From positions 17,359,137-17,423,136 of the forward strand of contig CM054114.1 of the NCBI GenBank assembly GCA_028673005.1: a stretch of DNA of 64,000 bases, in the 5' to 3' direction. The translations under genes and the position numbers were made by a program. This document shows positions 43,884 through 55,715 of the stretch, piece after piece; position 1 is the stretch's first letter; the number at the start of each line of letters is the position of its first letter. The DNA is from Tanypteryx hageni. Lineage: Eukaryota > Arthropoda > Insecta > Odonata > Petaluridae. The notes beneath the pieces were generated by a model. It made no database searches and had not been told where the DNA came from. It saw only the letters and a program-made list of their open reading frames with translations.

Positions 43884-45563
43884 GCTACACATTTCTGCCA
43901 AATTATAGAGTTGTGGTACTTCTAGAAGTGAAATAATATTTTTCCAATTGTTTAAATTTTAAACATTTTTAACGCCTGCCGCAATATGTTTATGGAGAGA
44001 TTCAAATGTTTATTTGAGCAAATGTACTACTCTGTATATATCCTGAAAATTTCAACTTCCTGGCTCATCCCGTAATGTCTAAACAGTTATCTATTTGTTT
44101 AAACTTTAGGAATTTTTAACTGCCAAACAAATGAAAATATCAAAATTTGAGTAATCGCTATTTCGTTTTTTTACGAATTCTACTTTAAAAAAAAAATTCA
44201 ACTCCGTAACACATGCGGAAACACATAAACCTTGAAAATTTGTCTGAACAATTGCGAATTTTTAGCGTCCGAATTGTTGTACTTTTTCAAGATTTTCCAT
44301 AAGGTCCACTCTTATAGAGAGAGAGAGAGAGATACAGAGAATGTGTGAGGGCTAGATATATACTGGTCTTTATTAATGCAACATTAATTTAGGAAGTCTG
44401 TTTCCAGAGAAGGAGAGAGGGGGAGAGGTGGAGAGGGATAGAGAATGGGAGGGAGGAGGATGAGGAAAGGAATAGAAAAAAAGATAAATAATGGGAAATA
44501 CATTAAATTTAATACTCATTCCACGCATACCCTTCTTATTTGACGGACACATACGCTAGTTATAAAATATTATAAAAAATCGTGTCTCCGGATGTCCGAC
44601 CATCAAAGTAAAATGGCGAATTTCTACGGAAAAATGTCTCCAACCACCACGATATGATAAATAACAAAATTATTTTCTATTATTTGTTATCCTCCAATTA
44701 AATAACTTGAGAACTACAATAATAATTATTTAAGTGCACTTTAAAATTACTTAAAATCTACGTATGAATTCGGGATTTCAACCCTGGTTCGAAAAAAGGA
44801 TATTTCTGGTTTTTCGACCAGAAAACTTTTCCCGTAGGGAGTGACGCAGTAGGTGGCGCGAAATTGAAGGACGTGGTAGTTGCGTTTTTTGTTTATACAA
44901 ATTTCTTTCGTATAGCGTTGCAATTGCTGCATTTTATTATAATAAAGTGAACATTTAATTTGATAATCATGTATTGAACGGACGTCATCGTGGTTCCTTG
45001 AGAGGCGAGAAATAAAACGACGTAGTGTATTGTTTCTTATAGACATTTAGTTTTACGGCGTTTACTCTACTTCGGGCACTCATTCTCCGCCGGCAACGAG
45101 AGGATGAAATTCATTTAAGATTAAATAAAACAACAAAATATCTGTCGAACTGGAGATTGAAGTCGTACTGGATGTCTGCAGGGCCCTCTCTAAATGAATG
45201 TCACCCTCTTTTTACCAGCGGAGATTGGGTAACCGAAGCAGAGCAAACCGACCCAACCCGGTTGGAGAAATCCACGTAGTTCAAAGCAACCTCCAGATAA
45301 TTCAAAGAAACCATCACGTAGTTCCATTTCTCATCAGCTACGGCGCCACTCCCTATGAGAAAAATTTGCGGGTAGATAACCCACAAGTACCAAAAACTCT
45401 TTTATTTTCATGCCGTCTAATTTCAAATATTGGCCGAATCTGACCAAAATTGTCGTTTTAACCGCAAAATTACAAGATTTTTGAAACGAAATTTCGGTAG
45501 CACCAATAACCTGATTTTTTACGATTACGTTACTACCGGCTGGAAGGAGGGGCGGGAGGTGTG
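43884..45563. other. right end of unit 1: satellite-like, GA-rich and GC-richer DNA
   Basis: Satellite-like continuation to about 44310, a (GA)9 run at 44315-44332, and a GA-rich tract at 44404-44470. A weak inverted similarity links 44780-44890 and 45300-45410 (GCGTCACTCCCTACGGGAAAA against GCGCCACTCCCTATGAGAAA). No gene recognised. Same content at 61218-62897. Confidence 0.5.
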
Positions 45564-45798
45564 TTAGCTGCGTGCGCATGCGGCACATTGTAGTGGGAGT
45601 GGAAGAATAGTAATGGCAAACGGGGAAATAGAGGTGTGGGGAATACAAGAATACCGGGTTATGGCGAGAGAAAAAAAAGACTTGAAAGCAGCAGAAAATG
45701 TGTTTAGTGTTTCGCACAAATATACCCCTTTGTTCAGTGACATAATGGGCCTATCAAATAAAGCGGGGTTCCCTGCCCTTGCAACCCATTCTCGGCAC
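45564..45798 (-). pseudogene. THAP exon 2 truncated at the unit 1/2 junction
   Basis: The frame begins after the same acceptor as in the intact copy and keeps CREWVARAG through GVYLCE. It then crosses the junction (45711-45714) into unrelated sequence: CEHHF becomes CETLN, so the final zinc-binding His and the AVPTIF-like end are lost. The fused frame stops at 45566-45564. The THAP fold cannot be completed, so this copy is non-functional as a zinc finger. Confidence 0.8.
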
Positions 45799-46594
45799 CT
45801 GGAATGATAACATTACAGAATTATTAACACTTCAACATATGCATCAAATACAACTTTGCTCCTAAAGAGTCTAAAGTGAAGATATGCATCACATGAAAAC
45901 AAGCCATAGTGAAGTATCTCGTTAAATGGTTACTATTATTAAAGTTGAAAATCCTGAGATACATATCTAACTACAGTAATAACTCGATATGCGAATAATC
46001 TGTACACTAAATATCGGCTCAAGAAAGTGTTGACCTTTTTACTACAGGTAGTCCACGATATACTCGCCCTATCTCGAAACGAGAGGTTTCAAGTTAAAAA
46101 TTGCAATGATAATTTTTATTCATCCCAGGACATATACATATATGTATAGGATGTCAAATTGGCTATACTTATTATGTAATAGATATAAGGCCACAGCCTT
46201 TTTTAGGAATAAACAAACACATCCGAGAGAACGTTCTCAGCCACTTATTTAAAGGATCAAAAATAACTACTAAGCTGAGTTGGGCGGGAGAACAAGGTTC
46301 GTGTGTTCCAAATTGCAATCTGGATATAATTCCCCCAAAGTAAACACAACCATAGTAAGATTAATCTCAAAAAGAAACGTAACTCATTCTTTATATTTCT
46401 CGGTACGTAATATTATTACACAATATGTAGTACTGTAAGTCATAAAATATAGAAGTACATTAATTAATCGATATATTGTTTCAATACACGAAAGCAACTC
46501 ACGGAGCGCTTCTACTTCGTATATCGAGGTATTACTGCATATAATTTTGTCGACTTTCAAAAATATTTTTACAAATATAGCTCATAGTACTTAC

Positions 46595-46702
46595 GTAGAT
46601 TCCGTGCGAGGAAACGAATGTAATTTCAACTTTAGATCTCCGCTCGTTCCCCTCGTATGTTTGCAGTTTAGTGCGTAGCACTATCTTCTCTGCTTGATTC
46701 AT
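46595..46702 (-). CDS. THAP exon 1 (unit 2)
   Basis: Exact copy of 29261-29368: CYALNC ... LHSFPRTEST followed by GTAAGT, with the same TAG before the first Cys. Its own downstream exon 2 is the truncated one at 45564-45798, so any transcript from here encodes only a broken finger. Confidence 0.6.
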
Positions 46703-48994
46703 TTTAGCAAGTTAGTGGAAACGTTGCAACGTACAGAAAATAACTTAATTAACACACACAAAGAATTATATGTATCACCAGCATATATGAAGTTGTTAAC
46801 CATTCATTCATATTCTCCTATAAAATAACTCTTTCCCAAGATTTCCCGTAATGGCGGATAAACTTTCAGTTACGCAGTTACCTAGTTCAACCGTTGCAAT
46901 TTCTCAACATGATCACTTCAAATTCGGCTTGGCGCTCACTCGTTGGCTGCCTTGCCATTCAAAGTAGAGCGACGGCAGCGCTCAAGAACGCGAACTTAAT
47001 GTATCCGACGAGAACCAAATCGCCCCATAAGAGTTCACTCCCCATGGTTTGGGGTTCTCGTTTTACAGTTCGAGTGACCTTCCCAAAACTATTAACCAAC
47101 ATATTAGGGAACCAATAACTGATTCCATCCAAAAATTTTAACTATCCCCGCAGTATGCTACAGACAACGATATATTTTCATTTACTCCAAGAAAGGCAGC
47201 GCTTCTAGCATACGCGAGAAGTAATTAAAGACCCACTTAGAGATTCACATTAGTATAACTAAATAATGTTATATTATGCTTCACAACATTACATACTATT
47301 TTTGCCTCAGAATCGTCATTCGACATTTGATTTAGCTGGTGTTGGTAAAAAACGTTCGGTAATGTACCCTACTAAAACAGAGGCATGAGTAAATGCATGA
47401 TTTTATTAAGTGTAGGTCGATCAAATGAAAATTTACTGACTCCACTTTTTCATTAATCCTCAAGTGCTTTGATCTGTAAAGCAACTTATGCAATAGTCGT
47501 CCTCGGAGTAGAACACATTTCGATTTTTCTAGGACAGACGACACTCGTTTATGGCCGCACCCTATCATAAAATGTACTTATCTTATACTAGAAATTCGCG
47601 TAGTAATCTTCCGCAGATGCGACGACATTAGGAACCACCAAAATTTATTCTTGTCCCGCGATCTTTTCTCCAACGTTTTCCGAAAAATTATATATATTGA
47701 ATTATTAACGTATACCGATATTCGAGGCGTCCCCATTTTTTTAGATTTTTATGGTAACTTCCATAGTAACTCGCATTATCGCTACATTTTTTAGTGCAGT
47801 ATTTTTCATTTGGTATATATTCATTATAACTCGGATTTCCGAATGCTTAATACAATTTCATTTGTTTTGTATAGATAGCAAAATATATCGGTCTGTTCCA
47901 ATTTGCTGTCCTTTGAGCACCAAGAGAAGATTTTATTTCGCATAGGAGAAGATTCGCGGTGAACAGGATATCTCTTTAGCGTATATACTCGTAGTAGTGT
48001 CGTAGAATGGCCGTCTAGCGCAGCGAGTACTCAACAGATGATATCTCTGTCTGACCTCGAGAGAGTGCAGTCCTTGCGAGCAAGTGCTTCATTCTGACCA
48101 ATAATTTCTAAGGAGGATCGACAGATGGCACCAGCATCAGGAAGACGTCCCCTCTGATAGCAGAATTTGGTACTACTTACATGGATGGTATTAGGACCGG
48201 TGTAGGAGTCAGGAGTGGTATGAGCGACTACTCCTTCAGGAACGACAAACGTTCACGCCTACTGTCGGCGCTAAAAGTTTGTAAACTCGAGATTGAGGCT
48301 ACATATTTCACAAACGACCCAATGGATTTTGATGAGAAGCATATCGGCGTGTAGCCTGTTTAATGTCGCGTTCAATGAGAGTAGCATTGAAGTTTTGGAA
48401 ATTTTTGAAGGGGACGTTTTTGGAATAATAATGCAAAATGACTCCATTTTTAGATCTCTTAGACAGAAGGCTTCAATTTGCCGGTCCATAACTACAAACC
48501 GGATTTGTCGATTACAACTACATTTCAATAGCGTGAGTGAGTAATAATTACGTGTGCGAGATGTCAAATCTCTAGCTTTATTCGTTTATGACATTTTATT
48601 CAACGTATGAGACAGTCGTATCTACGCAAGTATAAGGCTCTGAGACATGCGATGCGCACTGTTGGCTTTGTCTTGGGTTCTGTATTGTAAATAAATTGAT
48701 TTCATAAACCTGAAGTTGAACGGAATATTTTATAATGATGTTTTTAGTAGTTGAAAGCGAGCCAGGGTGGTAGAGAGGGTTGTGCGGTGGTTTCTCGGCA
48801 GAAGCGGTGTGCGGCGTCACCTGTGACATAAAATATTCTAATTATTCCGTAATTTTAGTGTATAGGTTATTGTCTTAATGATGATTATTCTTTTTACTCT
48901 TGCATGGTATATGAATCACGAGAATTTAAATACGAGTCAATTCTCTGAGAAATTATGGATATGGAATTAATTTCGAGAAAAATTTTAACATTCT

Positions 48995-49159
48995 GCTAGA
49001 ACTCATGGATTTTATTATGTAATACACATTGGATTCACATGACTCAAGTGCTGTTTCCCAGGAGGTCGCATTGGTATATTTACGAGTTTAAATCCTGGTG
49101 TATGGTGATTTTTTAGAGCTTGCAATTTGAGAGCACCGACAACTCGTATAATAAGTATC
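48995..49159 (+). repeat. dispersed repeat (unit 2 copy)
   Basis: Duplicate of the 31671-31825 repeat, related to 22845-23006 outside the array. Confidence 0.6.
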
Positions 49160-50213
49160 ATGCATCTATATCAGGCATCAGGGCCGCATTAAAGCACTGA
49201 AAAAATTAGACTATTTCCAGAAGATTTGAAATCTGCTTTGCAAGGATTAGTGTAATTTAGAAACAGCCTTATATTGTATCTCAGTAAATATAAGCAAAAT
49301 CTTATTTATATTTATACAAAATATCAAACGATTTAGTTGAGAAAAAATTGGCATTCATTCTGCATTAAGGTACAGAAAAAGCCGCATGCGGCCCGCGGAC
49401 CCACAGTTTGACATGGCTACTGTAGACATTTCTTTTTTGTTAGTTTGTTGATAGATGATTTCTTTTAACCGTTCAAAATTAATTATATTTAATTTATAGC
49501 CTATTTGGTTGTTACAACGAAGTTTATTTCATATTTTTTACAGTGAAAATTTTCTATCTCAAAATATTGTGAGAATTATATAATGTATTCGTGTAGTCTA
49601 AATTTAACCAGCAACGGTCTTGCAATATGCAAAAGTATATTTTTATCAATAAAACTTCCTTAAAACTTTTCTTTCAAACTCTCTTTTACACTTCTCATTT
49701 TCTTTCATTCTCATATTGAATTCTCCCATTGCGCATCGCAACATGCGTCTTTGCCATTTCATTCAATCAACTGTTTAAAGGACGAAATTCCATTCCGCTG
49801 CCTAGGTAACAAGTAGGCATTCAGGCGAACGAAACCAATGAGGGAATGATAAATCTTTACTAATGCGTTTTTCTATCTCCTATTAGGCATGACAACTATA
49901 TCCAACCATTTAAAAGAAAAAATTTGGAAAGTAACGTGACGTACTTTGATGTACCGCAAAACTCAATAAAAAAATTATTATTAGCATTTCTATACAATTC
50001 TAAAAATATTTAAAAAGATTTCACTATTATAATTTCTCCGTATGGATATGGTTAATATAACTTTCGCCGCCAAACGAAACATATTTTTTGCAATGCAGAG
50101 AAACCCCTTTCATGAGATTGTTTACGTGAATATAGCGTAAGATTAGCCGGTGTGAATTATTTAGAGCTCAACGCCAGTAGATAAACAGAGGAGAACTTAT
50201 GCGCCCATATTCA

Positions 50214-50514
50214 TCTACCTTTTGACCTCCCTCACCCTGTTCCTTCGTATCCACATTCTGGCACCCAAAATCTCACACCGAAATGTTTCGCCTCTCTTCC
50301 CCTTTCATCCCCTCTCGCTCCTCCTCCTTACGTTCCCCATCCCTCCATATCTCCTTTATTCTTACTGCTGACGACGCCACGCCCCCTTCTTCCCCTCCCT
50401 CCCTCTATCTCTCATTCTTCCTCACCTCCCTTGTTTTTTCTCTCTTTGTTCCTCTTATCTCTCTTGTTTCATTCTCTCCGTCTTTTCCTTATTGTTTTCT
50501 CCTCCTTCATAGTA
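50214..50514. repeat. pyrimidine-rich tract (unit 2)
   Basis: Duplicate of 32880-33180. Confidence 0.75.
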
Positions 50515-50881
50515 TACGATGCGCTTTATGTCGTCTTCTGGTGCAGTGATCCGTCCGTTATCCCCGGTACATTTACTTTTCGTTATCTGCTGCATTATTT
50601 CACCGTCCATCCCCCATCGTTTCGCCATCACCCACATCACCCTACAGCGCATTCTCCCTCTCTTGTCCCTTCTCTTTTCGGTCGGTCTGACACGATTTGT
50701 TCCGGATAAATCTTTCTGACCGATATCTTCTCATTTACTCAGGAACGGACACGAAGGAGTTTGAAAAACAATATTCTAACATATTCCCGGTGCACAATCA
50801 TCCGATTCTGGTTTCTTGACGAAAATATCCGCTATGGTCGCGATAGTTTTGACTATTGCTACTTCCTAATAAGATTCATAT

Positions 50882-50953
50882 GCACTGGTGGTGTAGTGGT
50901 TAGCGTGTCGGCTTTCTATTGCAAAGTTCGGGGGTTCAAACCCCTCGAATGAA
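50882..50953 (+). other. tRNA-like sequence at the 5' end of the RTE (unit 2)
   Basis: Duplicate of 33548-33619, with A box at 50889-50899 and B box at 50933-50942. Confidence 0.75.
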
Positions 50954-51171
50954 GGTTTTATTAAAAAAAAACTATCATCAGTGCCTGGCAGTAGGCAGCA
51001 GTACTGTCAGTATGGTATAGAGCCGAAAACAAATGATGTTGGTTGGGTCTATATCCAATACAGCTGTAGGCGTGATCAGGACGATTTGAACGGCTACAGT
51101 ACTGCGATGTGGAAAGCAAGAGGGAAACTACCACATTACAATCCCTAGTAAAGATTATATGGTTGGACAAT

Positions 51172-54105
51172 ATGAGTTCTCTCGAGGTAAAACAATCCGG
51201 AGGTAAAATAGTCCCCCAATCGGATCTCCGGGCGGGGACTGCCTTGAGGAAAACATTTGTCGAAAGTAAATTACGAATAGGGACTTGGAACGTAAGAACT
51301 ATGAGAAAGGCAGGAAAGCTAGAGAACCTGAAAGAAGAAATGAGAAGAAATAGAGTTGACATTATAGGGCTAAGCGAAACTAGATGGGAAGGAGAAGGAC
51401 AGTTCGACTCGGAAGAATTCACGGTAGTTTACTCTGGAGGAAATAGTGGGGAAAGGGGAGTAGCTCTGGTACTTAGGAAAGATATGATGAAAAGCGTGAC
51501 AAAGATAATAGCAACGAACGATAGACTGATGGCAATAAAGCTAAAAGCAGTCCCAGTGGACATGCTGATAATCCAGGTATATATGCCAACGTCAGCTCAT
51601 GACGATGAAGAAATAGATGAGATCTATGAGCAAATTAATGAAATTTACGAAGAAGACGGAAGAGGAAAGGTAAACTGCATAATAATGGGAGATTGGAACA
51701 GCATAGTCGGAGAAGGACAGGAAGAAAATGTTGTCGGGCAATACGGACTTGGGAAGAGAAATCGAGGAGGGGAGAAACTCGTAGAATTCTGCATCAATAA
51801 TGACCTTGTAGTGACTAATACATGGTTCAAAAACCATAAACGAAGGTTATACACATGGAAAAGCCCAGGAGATAGAATGAGATGCCAAATAGATTACATC
51901 CTTGTAAAACAAAGATTCAGGAACAGCATAAAGAACGCCAAGGCATTGCAAGGAGCAGACATTGATTCAGATCACAGCCTTCTAATACTTGACATGAGTA
52001 CAAAGCTCAAACAAATAAGAAAAACGAGAAGAGAAAGACAGACCTGGGACCTAGAAAAACTGAAAGAAAGGCAGGATGTAGTCAGCATGAAGTTGGAAGA
52101 TAACCTAAGAAAGTTGGAAAACAAACCGAAGACCGTTGATATAGAATGGGATGAAATTAAAACCAGTATCAAGGATACCTTGGATAAAGAGATTGGAAAA
52201 CAAGAGAAGAAAATCAGAAAACCATGGATCACGAAGCAAATGCTGGAGAAAATGGATGAGAGACGAAAATGGAAAAACGTTAACAGTGAAGAAGGTAGAG
52301 CCAACTATAGGCGTATAAACAATGAGTTGAGAAGGGTAACAGATAAAGCTAGAGAAAATTGGATAAAAGGAAAATGTGATGAAATAGAACAAATGGAGAA
52401 GTTAGGACGGTACGATATGATGTACGCTAGGGCACTGGAATTAGAAGATAAGAAGTCTAATGGAATTTGTGGTAAAGGAATTATGAATACGGATGGGAAG
52501 TTAGTCTCAGAAACAAAGGATGTAGCACAGGTATGGGAAGAATACATTAAAGAATTATACAGCAAACAGGCAGGAGCGGCAAAAATAGAACTGGAAAATG
52601 AGGAAAACATTGAAGAAGACAACTTAGGACCAAGTATTATGGAGAGCGAAGTAGAAAAAGCGATAGTGGAACTAAAGAAGGGGAAAGCCACGGGCAGCGA
52701 TGGAATACCGGCTGAGATACTTAAAGTCATAGGATCAGAAGGACTAAAAGTGATCACGAAATTAATTAATAAGATTTACGACACGGGAGAGTGGCCTCAG
52801 GATTTCCTAGAAGTAACAATGATCCCTCTAAAGAAGAAGCCAAAGGCAATGCAGTGTAAAGATTACAGAACTATAAGCCTTCTGTCACACACATCGAAGA
52901 TCATCACGAGGATTCTTAATAAAAGGCTGGAGAAAAAGGCAGAAGAAATAATAGGGGAAGATCAATTCGGTTTCAGAAAAGGACGAGGAACTAGAGATGC
53001 TATAGGAGTAGTTAGAATCATATCAGAAAGGGCAATAGAATACAGTCAAGATATCTGCGCATGTTTCGTAGACTGGCAGAAGGCCTTTGATAGAGTAAAT
53101 TGGATAAAGTTGATGAAGATATTAAAGGATATAGGTGTAGACTGGAAAGACAGGAGACTGATTAGGAATCTATATGAGAATCAAGTTGTAAAGGTCAGGT
53201 TTGAGAATGTGAACACCTGCGGAATAAATATCGGTAGAGGAGTAAGACAAGGCTGCTGCCTATCGCCAACCCTATTCAATATATATGGAGAAAGTCTAAT
53301 GCAAGAAGCTTTAGAAGGCACAGGGGATTTCAAAATTGGAGGAAGGATTATAAGAACAGTGAAATACGCAGATGATCAAGTACTTCTAGCAAGAAAGGAA
53401 GAGGAGCTACAAAAAATGATAAATAGACTAGTGATAACAGGTAGAAAATACGGTATGGAAATAAATACAGAAAAATCCAAGGTCATTCGAATATCGGGTA
53501 AAGAAGAGAATCTGAACATAACTATTGGGGGAAAGCCATTAGAACAAGTTTCAGAATATAAATACCTTGGAAGTATCATAACACGAGAGGCAAAATGTAC
53601 GGATGAGATCAAAACTAGAATAGGAAAAGCAAAAGCGGCTTTCAGGAGAAAGAAACAACTACTTACAGGGAATATAAGGGAAGATATCCGCAAGAAGTTG
53701 ATAAAATGCTACGTATGGAGTATAGCATTGTATGGGGCAGAAACATGGACGCTAAGGAAAAATGACATCAAATACTTGGAAAGCTTTGAAATGTGGACTT
53801 GGAGGAGAATGCTGAAGATAAAATGGACAGATAGGATGAAAAACGATGAAGTGCTACGAAGAATAGGAGAGAAGCGAATGATTATACAGACTATCAGAAA
53901 GAGGAAGGCTAACTGGGTTGGACATTACCTGAGGAGAGAGAGTATGATTAAAGACGTGTTAGAAGGAAAACTAGATGGGAAAAGGGAAAGAGGTAGGAAA
54001 AGGTTTCAGCTGATAGACGATTTGAATGGGAAAGAGAGTTATCAAGATATAAAGAGGACAGCGGAAAATAGGAGTATATGGAGAACCAAGTTTAACCAAG
54101 AATAA
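51172..54105 (+). CDS. RTE endonuclease-reverse transcriptase (unit 2)
   Basis: Identical 977-residue ORF to the one at 33838-36771, with the endonuclease residues Asn40, Glu69, Asp174 and His268 and the RT motifs FVD and YADD intact. Two identical intact copies in one locus would double the source of RTE enzyme if both are real. Confidence 0.9.
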   Translation: MSSLEVKQSGGKIVPQSDLRAGTALRKTFVESKLRIGTWNVRTMRKAGKLENLKEEMRRNRVDIIGLSETRWEGEGQFDSEEFTVVYSGGNSGERGVALVLRKDMMKSVTKIIATNDRLMAIKLKAVPVDMLIIQVYMPTSAHDDEEIDEIYEQINEIYEEDGRGKVNCIIMGDWNSIVGEGQEENVVGQYGLGKRNRGGEKLVEFCINNDLVVTNTWFKNHKRRLYTWKSPGDRMRCQIDYILVKQRFRNSIKNAKALQGADIDSDHSLLILDMSTKLKQIRKTRRERQTWDLEKLKERQDVVSMKLEDNLRKLENKPKTVDIEWDEIKTSIKDTLDKEIGKQEKKIRKPWITKQMLEKMDERRKWKNVNSEEGRANYRRINNELRRVTDKARENWIKGKCDEIEQMEKLGRYDMMYARALELEDKKSNGICGKGIMNTDGKLVSETKDVAQVWEEYIKELYSKQAGAAKIELENEENIEEDNLGPSIMESEVEKAIVELKKGKATGSDGIPAEILKVIGSEGLKVITKLINKIYDTGEWPQDFLEVTMIPLKKKPKAMQCKDYRTISLLSHTSKIITRILNKRLEKKAEEIIGEDQFGFRKGRGTRDAIGVVRIISERAIEYSQDICACFVDWQKAFDRVNWIKLMKILKDIGVDWKDRRLIRNLYENQVVKVRFENVNTCGINIGRGVRQGCCLSPTLFNIYGESLMQEALEGTGDFKIGGRIIRTVKYADDQVLLARKEEELQKMINRLVITGRKYGMEINTEKSKVIRISGKEENLNITIGGKPLEQVSEYKYLGSIITREAKCTDEIKTRIGKAKAAFRRKKQLLTGNIREDIRKKLIKCYVWSIALYGAETWTLRKNDIKYLESFEMWTWRRMLKIKWTDRMKNDEVLRRIGEKRMIIQTIRKRKANWVGHYLRRESMIKDVLEGKLDGKRERGRKRFQLIDDLNGKESYQDIKRTAENRSIWRTKFNQE

Positions 54106-55544
54106 TCACGGACCTGTCTACGGACAGACTACCTATGATGATGATGAATAAGATTCGTCGCATTGAATTACATTCCTCGCATTTAGCCTGTTTAGTGCTT
54201 TTCGTCATTGAAAAAAGCACTATTGTCTACGTGATGCCCGTCTGTCCGTACGCATATATCAGGGAAGAATTGACTTAACCGATTTAAACAAAATTATGTA
54301 TATAATATATAAAATCCACATGTAAACACAGGAACAAAATGACATATTTCGACCGGATAGACTTAGTAGGGGTGCCATAATTGTAAAATTAAACTTTTCG
54401 GTAATTATGAATTTGGAAGGAATTGGCCAAATCGATTTCAACGACATTTCGTATAAATTTAGTGTGCAGCATTCCAAAACAAAATCATGATCATTAATAT
54501 AGATTATTGAATCAGGGCTATCTTACTATCTTTCCAACAACAAAGATATTGAACCCTTTCATCTACTTCTCAGACCTGTTCTCAACATTTCCTTAAGTTC
54601 CGATTTAAGGGAATAGTAGTCCTATATACCTATTCAGCATTTCCCATAAACTTTCCTCCTGTTCAGTGATTCGCATTTCTTCCACTCTTTTTTTTACTTT
54701 TTTACTATTGTTTTTGCCTTTGTAATTTCACTATAATGTTGTATTTTGTTAATATTCTTATTGTATATTATATTATTTATACAATTTCAATAGAACAGCT
54801 GTAATTGGACTTGTTCTGTAAGCCGGTTATTTATTAATAAATAAATGCATAAATTAAAATACGTATAAACAGCTTTTTTCTTATTTATCGTTTTCTTCAA
54901 TTAAGTTTATCGTAAAACCAATCTGTTATAACGTTTTTTGGTCTTCTCTTACCAATTCCTTATCTTATCCGTTCCAATATCGGGTTCGGCATAATATGAA
55001 TTACTTGATAGATAATGATATTTATGACTTAATAATCCAGACTATTGCAAAATACCTCTTCTACAATATACGTGCAGACGAATAGAAATAATTAAGTCAC
55101 TCGAATCTAATGAAAATCCATTCTATTCTTACAGAATTTTGTCACTTTACGTACTAACGGTTTATTTTGAATATCACTAATACTTCTCACAATAGTTAAA
55201 TATTCTACACTTGCCTATCCTCTTGATATATTTAATTTACTTCCCTTGTAACTGTATGTTAGCAGGACGTGTAATTGCATCAATTGCTTATAATCGTTAT
55301 TTTAAAAAATTTTTTTAATCTAACCTTTTCAGATTTACAACACAAGATAATTTTCAAAATACATATTGTTGGTTAACAAACAAAATAAAATTTACTAATC
55401 GAAGGCATTATATAATAGATATGATCTATATATCAAAATACACAAAAGTTAACCGATAAAACATATGCGTCTCTATTTTCATCGCGTCACATTTGGGTGT
55501 ATAGGAAAAGGTGAGTTGAGGTTTATTATTTTCCGGCACAGCCC

Positions 55545-55715
55545 TTACGGAGTAGTACTGTGTACAATTGTCCCCTGAACTGCATCGTAGTACAATTCGA
55601 AGACACCATATATTGGATAATGAATATTTGATCCCGCTGGTCCCTGGTCCACTCCGTTGTCGAAGTGATGCAAAGTACCATAATTATTTCTCATAACGCC
55701 GACCCGATCTCCGAT
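55545..55715 (-). CDS. orphan Neuralized (NHR) domain exon (unit 2)
   Basis: Copy of 38211-38381, with the same acceptor and stop and GDRVGVMR and NGVDQGPA motifs. Confidence 0.65.
   Translation of the reverse strand: MGDRVGVMRNNYGTLHHFDNGVDQGPAGSNIHYPIYGVFELYYDAVQGTIVHSTTP

Larger units (their letters stand above)
28377..45710. repeat. 17,334-bp tandem unit 1
   Basis: Every base checked in this interval recurs 17,334 bp to the right. The left edge lies inside THAP exon 2. The junction shares the four bases TTCG between left flank and right end, so the exact breakpoint is ambiguous by 4 bp. Only four differences from unit 2 were noticed, all near the left end (28404 C/T, 28428 G/A, 28689 C/G, 28720 T/C). 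All long ORFs and repeats inside are duplicated without change. Confidence 0.95.
50878..54146 (+). mobile_element. full-length RTE LINE with tRNA-like head (unit 2)
   Basis: Copy of the unit 1 element, with the same target-site duplications AATAAGATTC at 50868-50877 and 54147-54156. Because the flanks are the same too, this copy arose by duplication of the region, not by a second retrotransposition. Confidence 0.9.

Noticed and set aside
44747..45443. ORFs with similar ATPYGK/ATPYEK segments on opposite strands
   Set aside because: They reflect an inverted DNA similarity of about 25-100 bp rather than two related proteins.
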